Assembly: GCF_001544555.2 (NCBI RefSeq)
Contig: NZ_FCOK02000003.1
Coordinates: 62,001 to 126,000 of the forward strand
DNA: 64,000 nucleotides
Direction of reading: 5' to 3'
Source: Caballeronia udeis
GTDB taxonomy: Bacteria; Pseudomonadota; Gammaproteobacteria; Burkholderiales; Burkholderiaceae
Position numbers and translations under genes: made by a program. Of the stretch, positions 55,291 through 62,747 are shown piece by piece. The notes under the pieces are model-generated. The model saw only the letters and a list, made by a program, of their open reading frames with translations, was not told the origin of the DNA and ran no database searches. Numbering within the stretch: position 1 is the stretch's first letter; each line of letters opens with the position of its first letter.

Positions 55291-55332
55291 TTGGGAGGAG
55301 GAGGATCGAACTCCCGACCTTCGCATTGCGAA
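55291..55332 (-). other. 3'-half tRNA fragment, probable attL of the island
   Basis: On the minus strand the segment reads as a tRNA 3' half: TTCGCAATGCGAAGGTC (anticodon loop, stem and variable loop), then the T-arm GGGAGTTCGATCCTCCT and seven acceptor bases CCTCCCA plus a discriminator A. In standard numbering the anticodon would be CGC (Ala). The 5' half is missing: upstream sequence is AT-rich and unrelated. This is the remnant left when an element integrates in a tRNA 3' end. The intact gene should lie at the other end of the island, right of the window. CCA is not encoded. Confidence 0.72.
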
Positions 55333-55513
55333 TACGAACAAGTCCAGATTCCTTTAGATAGATTGATATACATAGAAAAATGTAAGTCACTGTATTTTAA
55401 CAGATATTCCAAAACCAATCGCCGATTGACATTGATCTATATACCTTCACTACCGCATAATCTGGTTACACAGCGGTTACACGGGATTGCCGGCACACAT
55501 TTACGGAGGCTCG

Positions 55514-56905
55514 GTGGCGAAGGTAAATTTCACTGCGGCCAGGGTAGACGCCCATCGCTGCGCCGAAGGCAAGTCACAATCATTTCTCTGGGACAGCAAG
55601 ACTCCGGGGCTGGGACTGCGTGCCACAGTTGGAGGTGCAAAAGCTTACATTTTCCAAGGGAAGATACATGGTTCGACAGTACGGATCACTATCGGCGATC
55701 CAAGAAGTTGGACGATCGATGTGGCGCAGGAGCGGGCACGTAGCCTCCAGACGCTCATCGACGGCGGCATCGATCCACGGGAACAAGAGGCTGAGCAGAA
55801 GGCAGCACACGAGGCTCGGCGGGCAGCAAAACGTCGCCAGGATGCGACGGTCGGCGAAGCGTGGGAGCAGTATCTGGAGCATCTGCGAACGAAGATTTCA
55901 CCGAAGACAAAGAAGCCTAGGTCGGAGAGATACATCCTCGACCATGTCAACCTCTCGTCGCCCGGTGGAGGTATTGCAAAACGCGGCGGCAAAGAAAAAG
56001 TCCGTGGGCCATTGGCTCCGCTTATGTCGCACAGGTTGACCGAGATAACGGCAACTTCCATGTCCCAGTGGCTCGAGGCCGAAATACCTCGGGGGCCAAC
56101 GAATGCCGGTCATGCATTCGGTCTTTTCAAGGCGTTCATTCGGTGGTGCGACACTCACGAGACGTATGCAGGCATCATCCCGCACGAAGCCTATGCTTCG
56201 CCAAAGGTCAAGGGAATTCTCCCTCGTAGCGCCGCGAAGGATGACTGCCTTCAGCGCGAACAGCTGTCTGTTTGGTTTAGCGCAGTACGTGGCATCGCTA
56301 ACCCGGTAATCAGCGCATATCTTCAAGGACTCCTAATTACAGGCGCTCGCCGGGAAGAGCTGGCCGCGCTGCGTTGGGAAGACGTGGACTTCCGCTGGCG
56401 CAGCTTGACCATGAACGACAAAGTTGAAGGCACTGGCGGCCGGACTATTCCGCTCACTCCTTATCTTGCCGGTCTATTGCGACATCTTCAGCGCCTAAAC
56501 GAGACGCCTCCGAATAAACGTCAAACCACTCGCCTCGCTGAAAGAGGCGAACAGTGGGAACCATCGGAGTGGGTGTTCGCCAGCAAAACAGCATCGGACG
56601 GAAAGATAGCGGAACCGCGTCACGCGCACAATCGAGCGCTGGAACCAACGGGTTTGCCGCACATTTCGCTGCATGGCCTGCGCCGGTCATTCGGCACGCT
56701 GTCGGAGTGGGTGGAGGTCCCGGTCGGCGTTGTCGCACAAATCCAAGGGCATAAGCCGTCGGCAATCGCCGAAAAACACTATCGCCGACGTCCCCTCGAC
56801 CTGCTGCGCATGTGGCACGACAAGATTGAAGCCTGGGTGCTCGAGCAGGCCGGCATCGTATTCACGCCCGACCAGTCCGTTGAGTTGCCGCCCTGCATTC
56901 GATGA
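55514..56905 (+). CDS. tyrosine-type site-specific integrase
   Basis: A 463-residue phage-type integrase. The N-terminal ~95 residues are the DUF4102-like arm-binding domain (WDSKTPGLGLRATVGGAKAY); a core-binding helical domain follows, then the catalytic domain with the first Arg in GARREELAALRWEDVDF, His-x-x-Arg in LHGLRRSFGTL, the His in QIQGHKPSAI and the nucleophile Tyr in EKHYRRRPLD. GTG 55514 with GGAGG four bases upstream decides the start. It lies 180 bases from the tRNA fragment and points into the island, the usual layout for P4-type integrases. Confidence 0.95.
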   Translation: MAKVNFTAARVDAHRCAEGKSQSFLWDSKTPGLGLRATVGGAKAYIFQGKIHGSTVRITIGDPRSWTIDVAQERARSLQTLIDGGIDPREQEAEQKAAHEARRAAKRRQDATVGEAWEQYLEHLRTKISPKTKKPRSERYILDHVNLSSPGGGIAKRGGKEKVRGPLAPLMSHRLTEITATSMSQWLEAEIPRGPTNAGHAFGLFKAFIRWCDTHETYAGIIPHEAYASPKVKGILPRSAAKDDCLQREQLSVWFSAVRGIANPVISAYLQGLLITGARREELAALRWEDVDFRWRSLTMNDKVEGTGGRTIPLTPYLAGLLRHLQRLNETPPNKRQTTRLAERGEQWEPSEWVFASKTASDGKIAEPRHAHNRALEPTGLPHISLHGLRRSFGTLSEWVEVPVGVVAQIQGHKPSAIAEKHYRRRPLDLLRMWHDKIEAWVLEQAGIVFTPDQSVELPPCIR

Positions 56906-57205
56906 ATGGCGAAGCGACTCTCGAGCGCTGAGGCAGTAGAGCGCATTCGTTCTCGCATCTTTGTCGACTACATAATTCTTCTTCGTCGCCGAAGCTGACG
57001 AGATCAACGGTATTCGTCTCTCGCACGCCCAGCGCGCACGATCCCTCTGCCTCCGGCAGCAGCGAACACGGGCATTCGTGACGTTTTATGCTGCAAACGG
57101 CTGGGTAGAGTTCAGATGCCGTGCACTACGGCGTGCGAGCACGTTGATGCTGAGGCAATCGTGTATCGTTCTCGCAGTTGAACGATGCCAAGGGACCAGC
57201 GTTAC

Positions 57206-58186
57206 ATGACTACTCAGAAATTCATCTCGCTGCGGGACGCACTCGCGGCCATTGCGGCCAACGTTACCATTCCAGAAAAAATTACTGACAACACGTGGCC
57301 GGACGAAGCCCCTTGGCTAATAGCCACCCGGGATAACATCTATCGCTTTTCCCTTGCCGCAGCCACGCTACTTCAGCAATGGCGGCTTCAGCAACATACC
57401 GATCGGCCGCGCTGGGTAGATACCCGCGGAGGAATGGGATTACCGATGCCTAGCGCCGCTGCTGAATCTGAAGGGCTTGTCTACCTTCAGTATCAACAAG
57501 GCGAGTTCCCAAGGTGGTGGAAGCGGTATCTTGCCAGCCATAACGTGGGGACATGGCCAGGGGACGGCTCCGCGAACGACGAGTTGCCCATGCACTTTCA
57601 TCTGGGCAATATGAACCTAGACATCGAGATCGGGTTTGTTTGGAGAGAACTAACCCAGTTCCTGGATCGCTGTGGGATTTCCTATTCCTTGGAAGACGAA
57701 CCGGATATCCCGCACCCGCCATCGGGCAGTCCAATGGATGCAAATACGATCAGCGATTCGGCGAGTAACTCCGTGTCTATGCCCGAGGCGGAAAGCAACG
57801 CAGCGCAAGACGAACCAAGCAGCGACACGCAAGGCCAACAGGTAACGACGGTACGCCACCTTATCAACGGAAATAAACAAAGACGCGATGCACTAGACAA
57901 AGCCATCGATATGGCGATCGAACTTTCCGATAACAGCTATCACATGCCGACCGTGTGGCCGCATCTCAAAGATCTGGCGTTGGCTGAAGTCAAACCATTT
58001 ATAGGTGTTGTCGACAGCACAGGCTCCCTGCTCTACGCGAAAGACACGTCCGCCGCCCAAAAACCGGACGCATCCGTTACCACGAAACCAAAGGCGCCGC
58101 CGTTTACACGGAATGCGCTCGCTCAAAGGCTTAAAAGGCGTCAAGAGGCGATCCAACTCTCAAGTGACGCCGATAACCAACGCTAA
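57206..58186 (+). CDS. island protein of unknown function
   Basis: A 326-residue soluble protein not recognised as any family. The N-terminal half (residues 1-160) is compact and Trp/Leu-rich (FPRWWKRYLASHNVGTWPGDG; DIEIGFVWRELTQFLDRCGI). A Ser/Asn/Glu-rich linker spans ~160-215. The C-terminal ~110 residues look helical with a basic end (RHLINGNKQRRDALDKAIDM, NALAQRLKRRQEAIQL), suggesting nucleic-acid or protein contact. ATG 57206 is used; ATG 57185 seven codons upstream is possible. It follows the integrase by 300 bases, a stretch with no visible gene. Confidence 0.7.
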   Translation: MTTQKFISLRDALAAIAANVTIPEKITDNTWPDEAPWLIATRDNIYRFSLAAATLLQQWRLQQHTDRPRWVDTRGGMGLPMPSAAAESEGLVYLQYQQGEFPRWWKRYLASHNVGTWPGDGSANDELPMHFHLGNMNLDIEIGFVWRELTQFLDRCGISYSLEDEPDIPHPPSGSPMDANTISDSASNSVSMPEAESNAAQDEPSSDTQGQQVTTVRHLINGNKQRRDALDKAIDMAIELSDNSYHMPTVWPHLKDLALAEVKPFIGVVDSTGSLLYAKDTSAAQKPDASVTTKPKAPPFTRNALAQRLKRRQEAIQLSSDADNQR

Positions 58187-58330
58187 GCGCCGTTAAGCGT
58201 CGCTGCTATTTCGATCGCGACGGTACATCAATATCTTTCGGCTCAGGTTGTCTGGCATGGATCCTTGTTGATCAAGCAGGCAGCCCCACGCATGCGGACC
58301 GTGCAAGTTCCGTACTTTTGTGGAGCCGAT

Positions 58331-58546
58331 ATGTCATCTCATTTTCTCCCGGTGGCCCTACCAGACCGCCATCTCACGACCGAAGAACTGGCAACAGCGA
58401 TCTCGGTTAAGCCTCAGTCAATTCGCAAGCGCCTGAGTCAAACGGGGGCCTTCCACTCGGTCAAACCAGTTGGCAAGCTGCCGTCCCGTCGCTGGCTTTG
58501 GCCTGCCGACTCCGTCGAGCAGCTTCTCAATGGAGGCGCAAAGTGA
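58331..58546 (+). CDS. small helix-turn-helix protein, AlpA/excisionase-like
   Basis: A 71-residue DNA-binding protein. LTTEELATAISVKPQSIRKRL is a winged-helix recognition unit of the MerR/AlpA/excisionase sort, followed by SRRWLWPADSVEQLL, where a resolvase-like protein would close the wing. In P4-like elements such a gene regulates integrase or excision. ATG 58331 has GGAG six bases upstream; an earlier frame opening at 58265 is not supported. The stop overlaps the next gene's GTG start (GTGA). Confidence 0.8.
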   Translation: MSSHFLPVALPDRHLTTEELATAISVKPQSIRKRLSQTGAFHSVKPVGKLPSRRWLWPADSVEQLLNGGAK

Positions 58547-58857
58547 TCCCAGCGCCTCCCAACCCCGGCCCCCGCTCCCACGCGCCCTATCCACCGCCGA
58601 TTGAGATGGCACCGGTTGACGCTTACCGGGTCCACCTGCACTTGTGGGCCTACTACCAGCAAACCGGCGAAGCAATTCTGCAACTGCCGGATCTCAAGAA
58701 CTGGCCAAAAGGTATCGGCATCAGCCGAAAACGGTTCCAGACAGCGTTGAACCTGCTGTGCACGTCGCAGCAGGTTCGCATCGAGAAGGCTGGCAAGGTT
58801 AGCTATGTCCACCTGTTCCCGCGCCACGCCAGCCTGCCGCCGTCGCCAAGCTTCTGA
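58543..58857 (+). CDS. small island protein of unknown function
   Basis: A 104-residue protein starting at GTG 58543, coupled to the helix-turn-helix gene by a four-base overlap, with GGAGG about eight bases upstream. It begins with a Pro-rich tail and continues as YRVHLHLWAYYQQTGEAILQL, then NWPKGIGISRKRFQTALNLL and a strand RIEKAGKVSYVHLFP. The second half resembles a winged helix. No family recognised. Confidence 0.7.
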   Translation: MIPAPPNPGPRSHAPYPPPIEMAPVDAYRVHLHLWAYYQQTGEAILQLPDLKNWPKGIGISRKRFQTALNLLCTSQQVRIEKAGKVSYVHLFPRHASLPPSPSF

Positions 58858-58982
58858 TCGTTATCTGTTAGCGCGCATCTGCTTTCGTGACCTTCGTGCG
58901 AGGTACAACGCGGTGTGCCTGACGCTCCCGTTCACCTGTGAAGACACGGCGTGTCTCCGCAGAGTCGAAAAGAGGTAATTCA

Positions 58983-60350
58983 ATGTCAAACAAAATCGAA
59001 CCACACCGCGAACAGCGTCTGCCCGACCTCGCCTACGACGACGTCAGGCGATTCGACCACACCCTGAACCGTGCCACGTCAAGTGAAGACACGCTCTGGA
59101 TCATGCCGCAGCATAACGAAGGCTTGCACATGCTAGTCAGTTTTGCCAATGGCGTGGTGTATGGCAAGGAGCCCGAGTTTCGCACGTTGGAGGCGCGCGG
59201 GTGGCGTTATATCGAGCGCCTCGACATAGGTTTGAATTTCCAACTGCTGGATTCCCACACGCAGCAGGTTTCGCGCGATCTTGAATATGCGCCGCACGTC
59301 GAGCTGCTTCTTGACGGATATCCGCGCCACCCGATCCGTCACTACGCCGAACTCAATCCGAGTTTCCGGCTGCTCACTGGCGACTGCGTCTGGCAGCTGT
59401 TTATCCGCTACCTTGAACGGACGCGATCTGATGCGGCAGCCTGTGACATCAGGCGGCAGGTCGCTGACTGGCAGCGCAATGCGAGAGAAAACGAGAAGAC
59501 GCTCGCGCTCTATATTGACCGCCTGTTCGCATGGCACAAAAGCCTCATGGTCGTTCAGCAAGAGCTCACGTACGAGCAGGCACGTTTCAACAACCAACAG
59601 GGTCATGTCACTTGCATGCAGGTGGACCGGATGCTCTATGAGGATCACGATCAATACCTGCACGGTGGGACGGTGACCGAACAGGTTGTGGAACAACGTG
59701 TGGGGCTCGACGTGGCGATTCAGGACCGCAACGAGCTGTTCGCGAAGCTGCCGCGCAAGCGTCGTCTCTTCGGGCGAATGGTCGGTTACGTCTGCATTGT
59801 CGCGTGGTCGCGTATTCGCGGTTACTTCCTGCGCTGCGCATTTCTGTTTGATGGTAGCGCCGACGAGGTGCAAGACCACGAAGCACTTGGCGGCCAGATC
59901 GGGAATTATTGGGTCGACAACGTCACGCACGGAAGGGGCGACTTTCACAACTGCAACCGTGGGCATCCGCTTGGCTACGTGGTCGGCCGCATCGGAAGGC
60001 ACGAGCTCAACAGGCGTGCCGAGCTGGTCCGATGTCTCGGGTTTCCAGCCCGCGTCGACCAATACGTGCGCGTGAAGCGCACCGGAACTTGCAAGCTGCT
60101 CACCATGGGGCGCATGCCGCCACCCCGGGACGAGGCGATACAAGGTCACGAAGGTCCGCAAGCAGCAGGCGTATGCACAGGCGCCCTGAATCGGGGCGCC
60201 ACATCGCCATCAGGACATGCTGCGGCGCGTCCGGGGCGCATGTCGGAGATAGTTCCCAGCCAAGGCTGGCGCGGCTCTGCGGTAATACCCCATCTGGCCA
60301 CCCCTTCTGGCGGCGCCGTCGAAACGTCGCGGCCTGCGCCGCGAATTTAA
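58983..60350 (+). CDS. inovirus Gp2/YagK-YfjJ-family protein
   Basis: A 455-residue protein. The middle part (residues ~180-380) carries the family pattern of inovirus Gp2 and prophage YfjJ/YagK: HKSLMVVQQELTYEQ, FLFDGSADEVQDHEALGGQI, GNYWVDNVTHGRGDFHNCNR, VVGRIGRHELNRRAELVR and the C-terminal LLTMGRMPP. Gp2-type proteins are thought to be replication initiators of the rolling-circle type. At 59820-59834 it reads GYFLR where relatives usually have a His-x-His pair, so the HUH-like site looks lost. The last ~70 residues are Pro/Gly/Arg-rich and probably unstructured. GAGG before ATG 58983 decides the start. Confidence 0.82.
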   Translation: MSNKIEPHREQRLPDLAYDDVRRFDHTLNRATSSEDTLWIMPQHNEGLHMLVSFANGVVYGKEPEFRTLEARGWRYIERLDIGLNFQLLDSHTQQVSRDLEYAPHVELLLDGYPRHPIRHYAELNPSFRLLTGDCVWQLFIRYLERTRSDAAACDIRRQVADWQRNARENEKTLALYIDRLFAWHKSLMVVQQELTYEQARFNNQQGHVTCMQVDRMLYEDHDQYLHGGTVTEQVVEQRVGLDVAIQDRNELFAKLPRKRRLFGRMVGYVCIVAWSRIRGYFLRCAFLFDGSADEVQDHEALGGQIGNYWVDNVTHGRGDFHNCNRGHPLGYVVGRIGRHELNRRAELVRCLGFPARVDQYVRVKRTGTCKLLTMGRMPPPRDEAIQGHEGPQAAGVCTGALNRGATSPSGHAAARPGRMSEIVPSQGWRGSAVIPHLATPSGGAVETSRPAPRI

Positions 60351-60449
60351 CGCTTCGCTCTAACGTATAGCGGGAATTGCCGGACACGCGGTGGGCGACC
60401 TCTCCCGCACATGATCACCATGTTCGATGAAAATTTAGGAGATTGCGAA

Positions 60450-60752
60450 ATGACTGTGAAGGATGATGATCTGAACGTAGCCGGCGGGCGGCGGCCGGTA
60501 GACGAAGGTGCCCTGATCGCGGCGATCGAGGCACTGGAGCCGAACGAGAAGCAGCGCAAAACTGACCTGTTCAGGAAAGCCTTGCCTGCAATTCTCGCCG
60601 CCGAGAAACGCGGCGTTCCGAAAAGCCGGATCATTCTGGTGCTGAAAGATCAGGGCCTGCATCTGTCGATTGGCGGCTACAACTCGCTGCGCGAGAAGAT
60701 GGTGCCCGAACTTGCGTCGGGTGGCGATGGGCGCAATGACAGCGGCAACTGA
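60450..60752 (+). CDS. small island protein, possible DNA-binding
   Basis: A 100-residue protein with AGGAG eight bases before ATG 60450. An acidic N-terminus (VKDDDLNVAGGRRPVDEGAL) precedes a helical segment KTDLFRKALPAILAAEKRGV and then SRIILVLKDQGLHLSIGGYN, which looks like a helix-turn-helix of the type found in small plasmid and element regulators. It follows the Gp2-type gene by 100 bases and may be its regulator or accessory factor. No family recognised. Confidence 0.7.
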   Translation: MTVKDDDLNVAGGRRPVDEGALIAAIEALEPNEKQRKTDLFRKALPAILAAEKRGVPKSRIILVLKDQGLHLSIGGYNSLREKMVPELASGGDGRNDSGN

Positions 60753-61437
60753 TGGCGACGACGCACTGCTCTGGTTTTCGAGGATCCACGCTGTGTCATC
60801 CGCCGACCACAGCAGGGCGTGACTGGTCATGTCTGTATAGTGACGTGATGAATTAGGCGGGCACGACAATCACTCGTGCCCGCCGTTCAAGTCGGTGCGG
60901 ATACCGTCCACTGAGCAACATCCAATCTTCCTGTTCAGTCTTGCGCCGTAGGCGCAACGTGGCACCAACGCCTGAGAGCATCTAGACGCATCAAGTTAGC
61001 TATCGAACACTGGCTGGATGGGGCTTGCGATTCTTGCTATCCATTTGATTCGGGATAACTCTGAAATTCTGTTTCTGTAATCGGCCAAGGAATCTCCTGG
61101 CTGGTCACGAAAACATTCCGAAGCCTTATTGCTGATTTGGATATGTGCTGCCTACGCACTCCTATACTAGGATAGCACTTCAATATTTCTCTTATTAACG
61201 TCTTTCAATATTCACGCAGATCTACTGCTATCAGTCATCTGGAAGAATGGCAGCAGAAGACTTGATATTTTCTGCCTTATGGTGAGACTGAAAGTCAGGA
61301 GCGAATTGATGTTTGAATAGCCCACCTTGCTTGTCTGAAGCATCCAATCTCTTTCGTCATCGAAAGACTGAGCACGTAAACTTATCGACGTCACGTATGA
61401 ATTGTCCTTGAGGACATCATTCAAAGGAGAGTTCATC
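60753..61437. other. non-coding island region with strong hairpin and AT-rich tract
   Basis: No supported gene over 685 bases. GGCGGGCACGA (60856-60866) and its exact complement (60874-60884) form an 11-base stem with a seven-base loop and no T run. From about 61060 to 61430 the DNA is AT-rich, with a small dyad TCCTA/TAGGA near 61163. A replication origin or regulatory RNA is possible beside a Gp2-type replication gene. A minus-strand frame at 61212-61439 covers the next gene's start and has no ribosome site. Confidence 0.5.
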
Positions 61438-62598
61438 ATGAGTTTTAGCTTTCGATCTGACAGTGAGTATTCGGTGCCTTGCGGTAGTCAAACGTATCAA
61501 GGATATTCGGGGTATTGGCCGGTAGGTGCATACAGGCAGCTTTACCATGATCTGATTGCGTTCATGGACAGTGTGTTGAATACCGATCAGATGCCTTACA
61601 AAATCAGGTATGACCGAGATGGAATTCGTGCTGTCAGGAATCCAATAGGTAATGCGGGGCGCAGAAGCCTCGCTGGTCTTCTTACGCATTGTCACCGGTG
61701 GATAGACCTGTACTGGCCAGGCTACTGGTATAGCCCGGATTTCCAGCTGTTCTTTGACTGCTTTCTCCGCTCTTCCTTTGGTCAGGTTCGCTGCACGGAA
61801 TACGATAGCTCGAGTCCTGCTGTCGAAGCTGCGCATGCCGCGATGTTCAACGGGTTTGTAGAGGATTTGCGCCGGGAAGCTGTCTTGCGCAACGTCAAAA
61901 AAAGTCTCTGGGAGTGGAATGCAAATCTAGAAGACCAGGCCGAATCAATCAGTGAGTACGTCTGGAAATTGCAGTCCGCAAATGAGCTACTGCCAGTTCG
62001 CTTCGAGCTTTACTACGACGAGTCGGTCGCTGTCGATACTGATGCAATGCCGCGCATGAACTGGGCTTGGAATGGTTCGAATGGATGGTTGATGACGCCA
62101 TCGCTCGCAGATGCGTCAGATGCCAGGATCGAGGCGCGTGCGCGCATCGATCCAGCGCTGGCCATGAGGCATCGTGCGTGCTTCTTTGCTAATCGGCAAG
62201 GTGCCGACCATGATCTTTTCGACCACATGGCCGGCTCTATCTGCAAGCTGGAGATGGGTGGTCGTCATCATGCGAACCACTTCCATGTCCTATTTCTATT
62301 TGATGCTCGATACATCGGGGTTGCTGACCTGGATCACTTGGTAAATCGTGCGCGACATCGGTGGTGGAAGGTCACTGGTGGGCTCGGACAGTCGTTTGAC
62401 TGCCGTGATCGGTCGGACGTCGACAGACTGCGAGCACAGGGAAGGTGGGGGCTAGATCCGCTCAATCGCGGCGATGTGGAGCAGTACGTGCGGTTTGAGC
62501 AGAACGTGCTCAGATATTTCACGGAAGATAAAGGGCAGATGCTGCGCGTAAAGCCAAGTGCCAAAGCTCGCACGTTGACGATGGGAATCATGCCGTAG
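61438..62598 (+). CDS. inovirus Gp2/YfjJ-like protein with HUH-like motif
   Basis: A 386-residue protein starting at ATG 61438 (AAGGAG nine bases upstream). It resembles the island's other Gp2-type protein only in layout and at the end: HHANHFHVLFLFDARYIG near the middle and ARTLTMGIMP at the C-terminus, like LLTMGRMPP there. Here His-Phe-His (codons 62278-62286) is intact, as in HUH endonucleases that nick an origin. RHRWWKVTGGLGQSFDCRD and VEQYVRFEQNVLRYFTE are also recognisable. A replication or mobilisation role is likely but unproved. Lower-GC than the chromosome. Confidence 0.75.
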   Translation: MSFSFRSDSEYSVPCGSQTYQGYSGYWPVGAYRQLYHDLIAFMDSVLNTDQMPYKIRYDRDGIRAVRNPIGNAGRRSLAGLLTHCHRWIDLYWPGYWYSPDFQLFFDCFLRSSFGQVRCTEYDSSSPAVEAAHAAMFNGFVEDLRREAVLRNVKKSLWEWNANLEDQAESISEYVWKLQSANELLPVRFELYYDESVAVDTDAMPRMNWAWNGSNGWLMTPSLADASDARIEARARIDPALAMRHRACFFANRQGADHDLFDHMAGSICKLEMGGRHHANHFHVLFLFDARYIGVADLDHLVNRARHRWWKVTGGLGQSFDCRDRSDVDRLRAQGRWGLDPLNRGDVEQYVRFEQNVLRYFTEDKGQMLRVKPSAKARTLTMGIMP

Positions 62599-62624
62599 GC
62601 TGGAGAGGCGGTCTTATATCTGAC

Positions 62625-62643
62625 GGGCGCGAGGAGCGCGCCC
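62625..62643. terminator. short hairpin between convergent island genes
   Basis: GGGCGCG (62625-62631) and CGCGCCC (62637-62643) pair over AGGAG. There is no T run. It sits between the convergent Gp2-type and RdrB-like genes and may end either transcript. Confidence 0.45.
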
Positions 62644-62747
62644 ATGCCGTCCATAGGGTTGCCCCGGTGCCTTGCGTTAGAGGCTGTTCAGATCGAAGTT
62701 TGAGGCGCGCGCGCATTGTACGATCTTGTCTAGGCAGGCATCCGTCT

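Noticed and set aside
55291..55366. Complete tRNA gene
   Set aside because: Only the 3' half is present; sequence where the D-arm and 5' acceptor should be is AT-rich and does not pair with the 3' half.
55234..55743. Plus-strand open frame giving GGGGSNSRPSHCEYE
   Set aside because: The frame reads through the complement of the tRNA fragment; this peptide is a well-known spurious product of tRNA DNA, and it overlaps the integrase in another frame.
60856..60884. Rho-independent terminator
   Set aside because: The stem is perfect but no T run follows and the nearest gene end is over 100 bases away; listed as a hairpin of unknown role instead.
61212..61439. Minus-strand 75-codon frame in the island
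   Set aside because: It starts inside the beginning of the 61438 gene, has no ribosome site and no recognisable protein character.
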